Origin: Silanimonas sp021297925
GTDB taxonomy: Bacteria > Pseudomonadota > Gammaproteobacteria > Xanthomonadales > Xanthomonadaceae
Assembly: GCA_027532825.1 (NCBI GenBank)
Contig: JAPZTL010000017.1
Span: forward strand, 1-64,000
Direction of reading: 5' to 3'
Length of the DNA stretch: 64,000 bases
Each line of letters begins with the position of its first letter. The stretch's first letter is position 1. The position numbers were made by a program, and so were the translations under genes. This document shows, piece by piece, positions 1-9,435 of this stretch. Under the pieces are notes generated by a model that was given only the letters and a program-made list of their open reading frames with translations, ran no database searches and had not been told where the DNA came from.

Positions 1-80
1 GCGGCATCGAACTCCGTCCCCCTCACTTACCACGGCGCGGCCACGCCAAGGGCGGCCTCCAAAAGCTGCTTCTCGCTCAC
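1..80 (-). pseudogene. ISL3-family transposase N-terminus with premature stop
   Basis: Reading from a GTG at 80 downwards gives VSEKQLLEAALGVAAPW, then TAA at 29-27, then VRGTEFDA in the same frame. ISL3-family transposases commonly begin with a short helix followed by 'L(G)L..PW.V....D', usually with an aromatic residue after PW. A Tyr codon (TAC or TAT) changed to TAA would explain the break. The frame runs off the left edge, so only about 26 codons are visible. The copy is probably inactive, unless a downstream start is used. Confidence 0.5.
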
Positions 81-152
81 GTTCCCTCAGACAACGGTCC
101 CAGACTCCGGTCGATTCTGGCCGCCACCCACTCGAAATTCAGAAGAGGCTCA
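1..152 (-). mobile_element. ISL3-like insertion sequence, left part cut by window edge
   Basis: The minus-strand sequence entering at about 152 begins GAGCCTCTTCTGAATTTCGA, which looks like the terminal inverted repeat of ISL3-family elements. About 70 bp further in, a transposase-like reading frame opens. The junction with SulP-like coding sequence lies at about 152-154, so the element appears to have landed in that transporter gene. Only one end is in the window, so target duplication and element length cannot be checked. The family call rests on the transposase N-terminus and the look of the end. Confidence 0.5.
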
Positions 153-153
153 A

Positions 154-384
154 TTAGGCCATTTTCCAGGCCAAGACCAGCAGCACGCCGGCGAGGGCCG
201 CCAGCGGCACGTAGCCCATCGAGGGCGCGGCGACCAGCATGAAGGCGAGCACGAAGGCGGCGTGCAGCATGCCCGCCACCGGGCGGCGCGCGCCGGCGCG
301 GATGTTGGTCGCGGTGCGCGCGATCGCACCGGTCGCCGGCAGGCCGCCGACCAGCGCGCTGGCGCAGTTGGCCACGCCTTGGCC
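154..384 (-). pseudogene. SulP-family anion transporter remnant
   Basis: The minus-strand frame from GQGVANCAS through GGLPATGAIARTATNIRAGA to VPLAALAGVLLVLAWKMA matches the conserved segment of SulP/SLC26 permeases that follows the 'GQG.AN' motif and covers the next transmembrane helices. About 76 codons remain of a protein that is normally 480-580 residues. Upstream the frame loses all resemblance, and downstream it ends at a TAA created at the junction with the ISL3-like end. It cannot encode a working transporter. Confidence 0.75.
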
Positions 385-961
385 AGGGCGTTGCCCCGGA
401 AGCGGCGCAGCAAAGGTTTCGGTGATCGAGCGCGCGTGCCACGGTGGTCATCCAGCAGCAGCCATCCAAACGCCGGTGCGGCCTCTTGACCGATGACGCG
501 CGGTCCCTCTGCGTTGTCCACCCATCCGTTCCGCATTGCGCAGTCGGTGCCAACGGAATTCCGGGCGCACGTGCCGGGGAGGGTCCCGCCGGTGCCTCGG
601 CGCGGCGATCTTGGCTGCAGATTTGCACGATCGCCGTCGCGCCGGGCGGCGGACGCGCTCCGCCGTCAGATTCCCCTTGGAACCTGACATCGATTACAGC
701 GCAGATTCTGCGCCGGAGCCTCGAAGGTCAATGCGCTGCGCGTATTGCATGGCCGGCCACTGGCATTCGACGGGTCGCAGGGCCGCTGCGGTGAGCGCGA
801 GTGGCACAACGTTTGCAGGATCAACATTGACGTGGCAAGGTCCGGATGACGCCGGGCACGTCATCAACACCGGAAGGCTTGCCGCACCGGGCTGCGCCTG
901 TCTTCATACTTGGGCCGCGGCTGAAACCCGCCGCATCATCCCAAGCTGACGGAGATACGAC
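385..961. other. Non-coding stretch upstream of the chemoreceptor gene
   Basis: No reading frame here resembles a known protein. Codon patterns are irregular and the open frames overlap on both strands, as expected of decayed high-GC DNA. The only supported elements are a sigma-54-type site at 802-817 and a GGAG ribosome-binding site at 951-954, seven bases before the ATG at 962. The rest is probably eroded remains of the SulP locus and leader DNA. Confidence 0.5.
802..817 (+). promoter_or_regulatory. Sigma-54 promoter for the chemoreceptor gene
   Basis: TGGCAC-AACGT-TTGCA is an exact match to the -24/-12 sigma-54 element. It faces the chemoreceptor gene, whose start is 145 bp downstream, implying a leader of roughly 130 nt. 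RpoN and FleQ are encoded at 5167-8531. Confidence 0.7.
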
Positions 962-3490
962 ATGCGCATGGGCGATCTAGTCTCCTTTCTCACTGGCCCC
1001 GCCGCCCGCCTGATGAACCGCCTCGCCATGCCAGGGAAGTTCTTGGTCATGGGGGCGGCCTTCCTGACCGGCATCGGCCTGCTGCTGTTTCTACTCGTGC
1101 CGCGCATCAACGCCGATCTCTCCTTTGTTCGGGACGAGATCAGGGGGGCGTATCTGATCGAACCGTACGGTAAGGCGGCTTCGGCGCTTGCGCGGCTCGG
1201 TGTCGCGCGTTACTCGGCCGCGAACGGCTCTGCGCAAGCAGCCGAAAACGTCGCCAGCCTGCAGGCCGAGTTCGAGCAGCATCTCGGCGGTGTGCGCGAA
1301 TGGATGGGCCTGCACGCCGGCGAATGGCAGGTGCAGGACGAGTGGGAAGCGATCAATGCAGCCTGGACATCCCTGCGGGCAAGTACGGCACGCGATGCCG
1401 AAACCATCTCTGCCGAACAGGCCGCCGCCCACGCCAAGCTCGACGCGCTGATGGCGAGGGTCACCATCGACTCCAGCCTCGCTCTGGATCCCGCGCTGGA
1501 CACCTATGGCCTGATGGATGCAAGCACGACGCGTCTGCCCATGATGACGACGGCAATCGCCGGTGCGCATGGCAACGTCTGGCATGCGATCGACCGCCGC
1601 GAGGTCAGCACCCAGGACCTGGTCGATGTCACGGGGGAGCTGAAAGTGGTTCAGGTTGGATTGGCACAGGCGGAGGGCATCCTGCTTTCAGCATACGAGG
1701 CGGACCCCTCGCTGCAGGCCAAGCTGGAGACGCAGATCGCCACGTCGCGGGATGCAAGCGATTCCTTCACCAACCAGCTCCGGGCGGGGGTTTCCGTTGG
1801 TGTCGCGCCGGCCCTCGATCGGGCCGCGCTCGACGCGACGGCTGCCGACGTCCTTTCGAAGGTGCAGGCCCTGCAGGCCGACAGCGGAAAGCTGCTGATC
1901 GACGCGCTGTTGATTCGCGAGGCGGGGCTCGTGCGGGCGCGGGCGCTGTCGCTTGGCGTGGTCGCTACCGTGCTGGTCGTCGCGCTGTATCTGTTCCTCG
2001 GCTTCAATCGCTCGCTGCGCAACAGCCTGCAGGGCCTTGCCAGTGCCGGCACGCGGCTTTCGGCCGGCGACTTCCCGGAGCGCATCGACCTGGGATCGCG
2101 TGACGAATTCCAGGGCATTGCGAACGAGTTGTCGAAAATCGGCGCCAGCCTGCGCCGTTTCGAAGCGGCCCAGCGGTCGATGAGCCATGCGCACGAGGCT
2201 GGCGATACGGACGCGCGGATGGATGCGCAGGCGCTTCCAGGGGCCTTCGGCGACCTTGCGCGCGCGGTGAATTCCTTGGCAGAGGGGCACATCCAGGTGC
2301 AGGAACGCATGGCGGCAGTTGCGACCGCGTACTCGCAGGGTGACCTGTCGGCGGTCATGGACCGTCTCCCCGGCAAGCGTGCCGCGATGACCGAGGCCAT
2401 GGACTGCATTCGCACCAACCTCGGAGCGATCAACGAAGCCATTCTCGACCTCGCGAACGCGGCGGCCGACGGTGATTTTTCCCGGCGTGGCGACGTGACC
2501 CGCTTCCAGTTCTCGTTCGGCCAGATGGTCGACTCGCTCAATACGCTGATGTCGCGAGCCGAATCCGGCCTCACCGACGTCGGCGGCATGCTGGGGGCCC
2601 TGGCGGCCGGCGATCTGACCGCGAGGATGCCGGGCGAATACCGTGGCTTGTTCGGGCGGATGCGCGATGACGCGCATGCGACAGCCGAGCGTCTTGCTTC
2701 GATCGTAAGTGGAATCAAGGCGGCCGCCGAGTCGATCGACCTTGCGGCCAAGGAGATCGCGACGGGCAACCAGGATCTGTCGCAGCGCACCGAAGAGCAG
2801 GCGGCCAGCCTCGAGGAGACGGCGGCGTCGATGGAGGAACTGACCGCAACGGTCAAGACCAACGCCGAGAATGCCGGTCAGGCCAACCAGCTCGCCTCCG
2901 GCGCCCGCGACGTAGCGGTCAGCGGTGGCTCGATCGTGCGAGATGTGGTGTCGACGATGGGCGCGATCGCGGATTCTTCGCGGCGCATGGACGAGATCAT
3001 CGGTGTCATCGACGGCATCGCGTTCCAGACCAATATCCTCGCCTTGAATGCGGCTGTCGAGGCCGCCCGAGCCGGTGAGCAGGGACGTGGTTTCGCGGTG
3101 GTCGCTTCGGAGGTGCGTGCGCTCGCGCAGCGATCGGCTGCTGCGGCGAAGGAGATCAAAGACCTTATCCGCGACAGCGGGGAACGCGTCTCGAGCGGCA
3201 ACGCGCTGGCGGCCAAGGCGGGGGCGTCCATGGACGAAATCGTTTCGGCCGTTCGGCGCGTCAGTGACATCATCGGCGAGATCACGGCGGCATCGCGCGA
3301 GCAGTCTGCCGGGATCGAGCAGGTCAACGAGACGGTCACTCAGATGGACCAGACGACGCAGCAGAATGCAGCTCTGGTCGAGGAGGCGTCGGCTGCGGCG
3401 CGGTCGCTGGACGAGCAGGCAGGCGCGCTGGTGCGTTCGGTGTCGGTGTTTCGTACGAACGCCACCGCCACGGACGCCGGCGCGGCTTAG
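962..3490 (+). CDS. Methyl-accepting chemotaxis protein
   Basis: Inner-membrane chemoreceptor of 842 residues that senses a ligand and controls CheA autophosphorylation. TM1 is at about 28-47, followed by a helical periplasmic domain of about 280 residues and TM2 at about 326-349. HAMP follows, then a long HAMP-like stretch in which 'NSLAEGHI..RMAAVA..YSQGDLS' and 'GDFSRRGDV' indicate repeated HAMP-type units. The cytoplasmic hairpin tip IDGIAFQTNILALNAAVEAA lies near 681-700 and is followed by RAGEQGRGFAVVASEVR. No C-terminal CheR/CheB-tethering pentapeptide is seen; the protein ends TDAGAA. ATG 962 has GGAG seven bases upstream; ATG 968 is an alternative. The ligand is unknown. The gene stands alone behind an exact sigma-54 site. 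Confidence 0.95.
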   Translation: MRMGDLVSFLTGPAARLMNRLAMPGKFLVMGAAFLTGIGLLLFLLVPRINADLSFVRDEIRGAYLIEPYGKAASALARLGVARYSAANGSAQAAENVASLQAEFEQHLGGVREWMGLHAGEWQVQDEWEAINAAWTSLRASTARDAETISAEQAAAHAKLDALMARVTIDSSLALDPALDTYGLMDASTTRLPMMTTAIAGAHGNVWHAIDRREVSTQDLVDVTGELKVVQVGLAQAEGILLSAYEADPSLQAKLETQIATSRDASDSFTNQLRAGVSVGVAPALDRAALDATAADVLSKVQALQADSGKLLIDALLIREAGLVRARALSLGVVATVLVVALYLFLGFNRSLRNSLQGLASAGTRLSAGDFPERIDLGSRDEFQGIANELSKIGASLRRFEAAQRSMSHAHEAGDTDARMDAQALPGAFGDLARAVNSLAEGHIQVQERMAAVATAYSQGDLSAVMDRLPGKRAAMTEAMDCIRTNLGAINEAILDLANAAADGDFSRRGDVTRFQFSFGQMVDSLNTLMSRAESGLTDVGGMLGALAAGDLTARMPGEYRGLFGRMRDDAHATAERLASIVSGIKAAAESIDLAAKEIATGNQDLSQRTEEQAASLEETAASMEELTATVKTNAENAGQANQLASGARDVAVSGGSIVRDVVSTMGAIADSSRRMDEIIGVIDGIAFQTNILALNAAVEAARAGEQGRGFAVVASEVRALAQRSAAAAKEIKDLIRDSGERVSSGNALAAKAGASMDEIVSAVRRVSDIIGEITAASREQSAGIEQVNETVTQMDQTTQQNAALVEEASAAARSLDEQAGALVRSVSVFRTNATATDAGAA

Positions 3491-3504
3491 CGTGCGGCGT
3501 CGTC

Positions 3505-3529
3505 GCTGACCCGCCTTGTGGCGGTCAGC
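3505..3529 (+). terminator. Hairpin after the chemoreceptor gene
   Basis: GCTGAC (3505-3510) pairs with GTCAGC (3524-3529), with further CCGCC/GGCGG pairing inside, 15 bp after the stop codon. No U-run follows, so termination strength is uncertain. Confidence 0.45.
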
Positions 3530-3568
3530 TGATCGGACCGCTCCCGCGCCTGCGATTCGCTTGGCGTG

Positions 3569-3599
3569 GTGGCCCGGGCGGCACGGCCGTCCGGGCCAC
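3569..3599 (+). repeat. Strong GC hairpin
   Basis: GTGGCCCGG (3569-3577) pairs with CCGGGCCAC (3591-3599) around a GCGGC..GCCGT inner stem. It lies between the chemoreceptor hairpin and the truncated sensor frame and may be a second terminator. Confidence 0.4.
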
Positions 3600-3673
3600 G
3601 TCGGGTCCCGACGATTGCCTGCGGGCACCGTCCGGCCGACAAGCCTCGCGCAGGTTGTGGCTCAACAAGATCG

Positions 3674-3967
3674 ATGGACCCGGACGCCATGACAAGCCGT
3701 GATTCGACTTCGATTCCGCCGTCGATGATGGCGAAGGCGGTCGTCGACAGGACCGCGTGGGCGGTCGCAGTCGTCGTGCTTTTCGCGGTGGTGGTCGCGG
3801 CGCCCTGGCTCTATCGACTGGGCGTGCAGGCGCTCGTCGACCGGCAATCCGACGTGCTTGGGGGCCGCGCACGGGGCGTCGCACTCAGCATCAGCGCGTT
3901 CGCGAGCAGTGAGTCCCAGCGTCTCGAGGCGATGCATGCCCGCTTGGCGTCACTCAGGAAGGTCTGA
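3674..3967 (+). pseudogene. Truncated membrane sensor, N-terminal fragment
   Basis: The frame from ATG 3674 gives 97 residues. A polar N-terminus is followed by one transmembrane helix at about 33-52 (WAVAVVVLFAVVVAAPWLY) and an outward region (VQALVDRQSDVLGGRARGVA, then LSISAFASSESQRLEAMHARL) before a stop. The layout fits the start of a membrane-anchored sensor such as a diguanylate cyclase or sensor kinase, whose periplasmic and output domains are missing. IS debris begins immediately after the stop, which suggests truncation by insertion. It could instead be a genuine small membrane protein, but there is no family support for that. Starts at 3689 and 3728 are also possible. Confidence 0.45.
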
Positions 3968-4262
3968 ACAATCCGCCGAACCTTCGTGATTTCGCGGCAG
4001 GAACGCCGAAATCGTGTCAATCCGGTAGGAATTCCACGTTTTGCCGCGCCGCCAGACGGGTTTCCCCGTTCAGCGGACGCACTTACCCTGCCGCCTGCAT
4101 CAAATGCCGGCGCGACATCCACAGGTTCGACAGCGTGAACTGCTGGTTTCGGCGTAGAACGCCGCTTCTGCTTCCGCCGGGGGAATGTAGCCGATCGGCC
4201 CGACTCAGAGACCTCGAAGCCACGCTCGGCACCACACGAGACTGAACCTCGAACCGTCCCGG
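3968..4262. other. Insertion-sequence debris, no intact gene
   Basis: This 295-bp stretch between the truncated sensor and the IS21-like end has no intact frame. It contains the IS3-like remnant listed at 4103-4201; the sequence on either side of it is unassigned. Composition is less GC-rich than the neighbouring genes, as is common in mobile-element scars. Confidence 0.5.
4103..4201 (-). mobile_element. IS3-type transposase OrfB C-terminal remnant
   Basis: The minus strand reads GPIGYIPPAEAEAAFYAE, the characteristic end of IS3-family OrfB proteins ('..GYIPPAEAEA.YY..'), then drifts into unrelated sequence and a stop. About 30 codons remain of a protein of roughly 270. No start, integrase core or paired inverted repeat is present. 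Confidence 0.6.
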
Positions 4263-4265
4263 GGT

Positions 4266-4314
4266 GCGTGAATCTGGATGTCGCTTTAATGCGTGAAACT
4301 GGGTGTCGCTTGAC
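4266..4314 (-). mobile_element. IS21-like terminus with two internal repeats
   Basis: From 4314 the minus strand begins TGTCAAGCGACACC and holds two tandem copies of a roughly 22-bp unit of the form AAGCGACAYCCAGWTTCACG, separated by a few bases. Terminal TG..CA ends with short repeats just inside are typical of IS21-family elements. No istA or istB gene remains beside it. The transporter fragment starts directly at the outer edge. The family call is an inference from the end structure. Confidence 0.45.
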
Positions 4315-4614
4315 ACCTGGGCCGTGCATCGCCCGCCGTCGCTCGAACCGGCCGGCGTGGCCGCCGCCCTGGCCTCCGGCGCCCTGGCCTCGGGGCTGGG
4401 CTACGTCGCGTGGTATGCCGTGGTGCCCACGCTCGGCGCCCTGCGCGCCTCGGCCCTGCAGCTCGCCGTGCCGGCGATCACGGCCGGCGCGGCCGTGCTG
4501 CTGCTGGACGAACCCCTGTCCCTACGCCTGCTCGCAGGCGGTGCGCTCGTGCTCGGCGGGCTGGCGGCCGTGCTGCGCGGCCGGGTGGCCGGCACGGCCC
4601 CCGCCGGGCGATGA
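4315..4614 (+). pseudogene. EamA/DMT-family transporter C-terminal fragment
   Basis: The frame after the IS end reads AALASGALASGLGYVAWYAV, then LRASALQLAVPAITAGAAVL and LLDEPLSLRLLAGGALVLGG. This is the last three transmembrane helices of a drug/metabolite-transporter family permease. About 100 codons survive of roughly 290, and the N-terminal EamA repeat is gone. The apparent start codon lies inside the IS end, so this is a 5'-deleted gene. Substrate unknown. Confidence 0.7.
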
Positions 4615-4640
4615 TCGGCGGGCCGAGCCCGGAGACGACG

Positions 4641-4871
4641 ATGAACCCGTGGATCTTCCGCATCGCCGGCGTCCTGCTGGTCGCCGCCGGTGCCTACGGC
4701 CTCGCCGAAGGCGAGGTGCGCTACACCAAGGAGAGCCGCGAGCTGAAGCTCGGCCCGGTCGAACTGGCCTTGCGCGAGCAGGAACGCATCGAGATCCCGG
4801 CCTGGGCCGGCTATGGCGCCGTGGGCGTCGGGGTCCTGCTGCTGCTCGCGGCCGGCGGCCGCAAGCGCTGA
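4641..4871 (+). CDS. Small two-helix membrane protein
   Basis: 76 residues with a hydrophobic helix at about 5-23 (IFRIAGVLLVAAGAYGLAEG), a central polar segment containing YTKE..ELKLGP and EQERIEIP, and a second helix at about 56-72 ending in a basic GGRKR tail. Short proteins with this 'YTKE..LGP....IP.WAG' pattern occur widely in proteobacteria without a known role. ATG 4641 has GGAG ten bases upstream (4631-4634), which decides the start over the longer upstream frame. The next gene follows after 16 bp and may be co-transcribed. Confidence 0.75.
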   Translation: MNPWIFRIAGVLLVAAGAYGLAEGEVRYTKESRELKLGPVELALREQERIEIPAWAGYGAVGVGVLLLLAAGGRKR

Positions 4872-4887
4872 GGCCGAGGGCATCGCG

Positions 4888-5145
4888 ATGAGCGACACCG
4901 ACCTGCCGCCGCTACCCGAGACGCCGACCGGCTTCTACCGCCACTACAAGGGTGGCGAGTACGAAGTGCTGGGCGGCGTGCGCCACAGCGAGACGCTCGA
5001 ACCCCTCGTGCTGTATCGCGCGCTGTACGGCGAACGCGGCCTGTGGGTGCGGCCGCACGCGATGTTCTTCTCCGAGGTCGTCGTCGACGGCGCGGCGCGG
5101 CCGCGCTTCGCGCGCGTGGCGCCCGACCGGCCGCCGGAGCCCTGA
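4888..5145 (+). CDS. DUF1653 domain protein
   Basis: 85 residues with the DUF1653 core: FYRHYKGGEYEVLGGVRHSE, then LVLYRALYGERGLWVRPHAM and FFSEV. The family is a small stand-alone beta-rich domain found across bacteria with no established function. The length is normal for it. ATG 4888 is preceded by GAGG at 4870-4873. The gene runs convergently toward fleQ, with only 21 bp between stop codons. Confidence 0.85.
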   Translation: MSDTDLPPLPETPTGFYRHYKGGEYEVLGGVRHSETLEPLVLYRALYGERGLWVRPHAMFFSEVVVDGAARPRFARVAPDRPPEP

Positions 5146-5166
5146 GCCGGGCACGTGGCGGCGGCG

Positions 5167-6692
<1,526 letters not shown>

Positions 6693-6696
<4 letters not shown>

Positions 6697-7079
6697 GCGC
6701 CGTCCCGGCCCCGGCCGATGCGCGCCTCGAGCAGCGGCAGCAGGTCGGCGACGTAGTTGAGCTTGCTGATGAAGGCATCGGCGCCGGCACGCTGGGCGTG
6801 CTCGCGATGCTCGGCGTCGTCGAAGTGCGAGGCGATGACCACGAAGGGCGGTTCGTCCTGCGCCTTGATCAGGCGCGTCGCCTGCAGGCCACCCATCTCC
6901 GGCATGGCGAGGTCGAGCACCACCACGTCGGGCTTGAGCTCGTCGGCCAGGGCCACCGCCTCGAGGCCATTGGCGGCACGGCCGACGACGCGCACGGCCG
7001 GGATGCGCCGCAGGTGGCGCTCGGCGGCGTTGAGGAAGGCCTCGTGGTCGTCGGCGATGAGCAGGGTGAGCGGACGCAT
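6693..7079 (-). CDS. vemR: CheY-like response regulator VemR
   Basis: Stand-alone receiver domain of 128 residues: acidic pair D10/D11, phospho-acceptor D56 in VVVLDLAMPEMGG, switch Ser in VVIASHFD, and Lys in FISKLN. In Xanthomonas a single receiver, VemR, lies between rpoN2 and fleQ, is phosphorylated at D56 and modulates FleQ, motility and virulence. Position and Asp number both match here. ATG 7079 is preferred to the GTG at 7106, which would add nine residues of low-complexity sequence before the conserved start. It overlaps fleQ by 4 bp; no cognate kinase is adjacent. Confidence 0.8.
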
Positions 7080-7127
7080 GTTCGGATCCGGGCGGCGGGA
7101 CGGCACGTGGCGGCCGGGCCCTGGCGG

Positions 7128-8531
7128 TCAGGCGGCGCGGGCGGCGTGGCCGCGCTGCCGGGCCGGCGGGATGTTCAGCTGCTCACGATACTTGGCGACG
7201 GTGCGGCGGGCCACCTGCACGCCGCGGCGGGCGAGCAGGGCCACCAGCACGTCGTCGGCCAGCGGGGCGTCCGGCAGCTCGGCGTCGATCAGCTTCTTCA
7301 CGAGCGCCTTCACGGCCGCGCCGGCGATGGCGCTGCCCTCGAGGCGGACGCCGAAGAAGCGCTTCAGCTCGAACAGGCCGCGCGGGGTCTGCAGGTACTT
7401 GCCGGTGGTGATGCGCGAGACGGTGCTCTCATGCACGCCGACGTCGGCGGCGATGTCCTTCAACGTCAGCGGGAGCATGGCCTCCTCGCCGCGCTCGAGG
7501 AAGGCCGGCTGGCGGGCGACGATGGCGCGGGCCACCTTGATCAGGGTCTCGTGGCGCTGGGCGATGCCGCGGGCCAGCCAGCGGGCCTCGTTCATCAGAG
7601 CCTTGAGCTGGCCGACGCCCGGGTGGTCGCCGGCTTCGGCCAGCGCGCTCTCGTACTCGGTGGCGACGCGGACGCGCGGCGCCGCCTGCGGGTTCAGCGC
7701 CACCTGCCAGCGGCCGTCGGCGCGCCAGGCGACGACGTCGGGCAGCACGTGGACCGCCTCGTCGGCCAGCAGCGGCTCGCCGGGCTTGGGGTTCAGCGAC
7801 TGGATCAGCCGCGCGGCGACGCGCAGGGCCTCCATCGGCGCCGCGTGGGCGGCGGCCAGCGCCGGCCAGTCGCGCTTGGCGACGAGGTCGAGGCTGCGGT
7901 CGATCATGGCGCGGGCCAGCGCCACGCCGGGGTCGCGGGTCGGCAGGTCGTGGATCTGGGCCAGCAGGCACTCGCGCAGGTCGGCCGCGGCGAGGCCGGC
8001 CGGGGCGCCGTGCAGCAGGCGCTGGCGGATCGCCTCGGCGCGGCCCTTGCGCAGGCCCAGCGCGGCGGTGATCTCGGCATCCAGCGCGTCGCGGTCACCG
8101 GCGAGGTAGCCGGCGTCGGTGGTGCGCTCCAGCCACGCGGCGGCAATGGCGAGATCGGCCGGCTTGAGCTCCATGGCCAGCCCCTCGAGCACGCGCAGCG
8201 CCGGGTCGGCGCTGACCGGGTTGGCGATGCGCGACAGCCGGTCCTCGCCTTCCTCGGGGTCGAAGCCCGTGCTGCGGGTGCCGATCGCGCCGCCGAACTC
8301 GGGCAGCTCGTCGAAGGCGGCCGCCTCCTGCGCGGCGCGGGCCTCCGGGGCCTGCTCCGGCATCGGCAGCGGGGCCTCCTCCTCGCGCTCCAGCATCGGG
8401 TTCTGGGCCAGCGCCTCGGCCAGTTCCTGTTCCAGCTCGAGGCCGGTCAGGCCGAGCAGGCGGATCGACTGCAGGACCTGGGCGTTGAGGCCCTGCGACT
8501 GGGTCTGGGTGGCGGCGAGGCGGTTCTTCAT
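7128..8531 (-). CDS. rpoN: RNA polymerase sigma-54 factor RpoN
   Basis: 467 residues. Region I is Gln/Leu-rich (TQTQSQGLNAQVLQSIRLLG) and binds activator and the -12 element, followed by an acidic region II. The core-binding and HTH region carries LKDIAADVGVHESTVSRITT, and the RpoN box ARRTVAKYREQL near the C-terminus reads the -24 element. It heads the rpoN-vemR-fleQ operon, 48 bp upstream of vemR. In Xanthomonas the equivalent copy is rpoN2, devoted to flagella; a second rpoN elsewhere in the genome is possible. An exact sigma-54 site lies 33 bp upstream of its own start. Confidence 0.95.
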   Translation of the reverse strand: MKNRLAATQTQSQGLNAQVLQSIRLLGLTGLELEQELAEALAQNPMLEREEEAPLPMPEQAPEARAAQEAAAFDELPEFGGAIGTRSTGFDPEEGEDRLSRIANPVSADPALRVLEGLAMELKPADLAIAAAWLERTTDAGYLAGDRDALDAEITAALGLRKGRAEAIRQRLLHGAPAGLAAADLRECLLAQIHDLPTRDPGVALARAMIDRSLDLVAKRDWPALAAAHAAPMEALRVAARLIQSLNPKPGEPLLADEAVHVLPDVVAWRADGRWQVALNPQAAPRVRVATEYESALAEAGDHPGVGQLKALMNEARWLARGIAQRHETLIKVARAIVARQPAFLERGEEAMLPLTLKDIAADVGVHESTVSRITTGKYLQTPRGLFELKRFFGVRLEGSAIAGAAVKALVKKLIDAELPDAPLADDVLVALLARRGVQVARRTVAKYREQLNIPPARQRGHAARAA

Positions 8532-8563
8532 GGCGGCACTTCCGAGGAGGTGCCGAAGCGGAA

Positions 8564-8579
8564 TGCAAGGAGCGTGCCA
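8564..8579 (-). promoter_or_regulatory. Sigma-54 promoter of the rpoN-vemR-fleQ operon
   Basis: Minus strand TGGCAC-GCTCC-TTGCA, an exact -24/-12 element, 33 bp before the rpoN ATG. It implies that RpoN, with FleQ or another activator, drives its own operon. Confidence 0.7.
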
Positions 8580-8652
8580 ACGGGGGGTGGCGGGAATCCG
8601 GCGGGCAGGCCCTTCGTGGCGCCCGGACGCTCATCGCGGCAGGACTCGCCCG

Positions 8653-9435
8653 CTATTTCGACACCGTCGCGCCCCGCTGCACCCGGGAGGTGGAGAAGAT
8701 CTCCCTGTTCTCGAGCCGCAGGCGCCACTTCGACAGCGGCTGCTCACCGAGGGAAATCATGCTCGAAGGATCGACCACGGGCTGGATCTGGATGTCGTAC
8801 ATCACCCGGGGCACGCTGGACTCATGGCGAGTCGAGCCGTGCCAGATGGCCGAGTGCATCAGCAGGCAATCGCCGGGGCCCAGCTCGGGCGTGAACCGGT
8901 AAAGCGGGCTCGTCAGGTCGCCATGGATCGCACCCGCATCGCCGAGGTAACCGAGGTGGTGGGTGCCGGGGTAGACGAACAGGCCGCCGTTCTGCGCCCC
9001 GCAAGGGGTGAGCGCCAGGAAGGCCGAGTAGCGGTCGAAGAAGCCAAGGCAGTACGGGCTGTCCTGATGGACGAACACGGGCTCACGGTTGTTCTCGTCC
9101 TTGCGGACCACGCGGATGTTGTGCAGGCCCGCGCCGCGCTCGAAGATCTGCGCCGCCAGGGCGGCGAACTCGGGCTCGAAAAGCACTTTCGCCAAGGGGG
9201 TGTCGAGCTCGAAGGACACTTCGGTGAGGTGATTCTGGCGGGCCTTCGCAGAGCCCTCCGTCAGGGCCGCCTCATAGGCCTGCAGGTAGTACGCCGCCCG
9301 CTGCGCCGGCAGCAGGCCTCGTACGACGAACACCCCGGCTCGGGCGAGGATTTCCAGCGAGAGCTGGCTACCCTCCAGTTGGCCCGGCTGGGAAAAGAAC
9401 GCCAGTTCCTCGCGAGGGAATTCAAAGAACTTCAT
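8653..9435 (-). CDS. Phytanoyl-CoA dioxygenase (PhyH) family oxygenase
   Basis: 260-residue 2-oxoglutarate/Fe(II) oxygenase with the PhyH double-stranded beta-helix. The iron ligands read as H123-x-D125 in FVHQDSPYC and H199 in AIWHGS; R210 is placed to hold 2-oxoglutarate. The family hydroxylates small molecules and sugar or lipid substituents. Here the substrate is inferred to be a surface-glycan or flagellin-bound sugar or acyl group, from its place in the modification island. Its ATG overlaps the stop of the upstream oxygenase gene by 4 bp, so the two are coupled. It is the last gene of the operon before rpoN. Confidence 0.8.
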   Translation of the reverse strand: MKFFEFPREELAFFSQPGQLEGSQLSLEILARAGVFVVRGLLPAQRAAYYLQAYEAALTEGSAKARQNHLTEVSFELDTPLAKVLFEPEFAALAAQIFERGAGLHNIRVVRKDENNREPVFVHQDSPYCLGFFDRYSAFLALTPCGAQNGGLFVYPGTHHLGYLGDAGAIHGDLTSPLYRFTPELGPGDCLLMHSAIWHGSTRHESSVPRVMYDIQIQPVVDPSSMISLGEQPLSKWRLRLENREIFSTSRVQRGATVSK

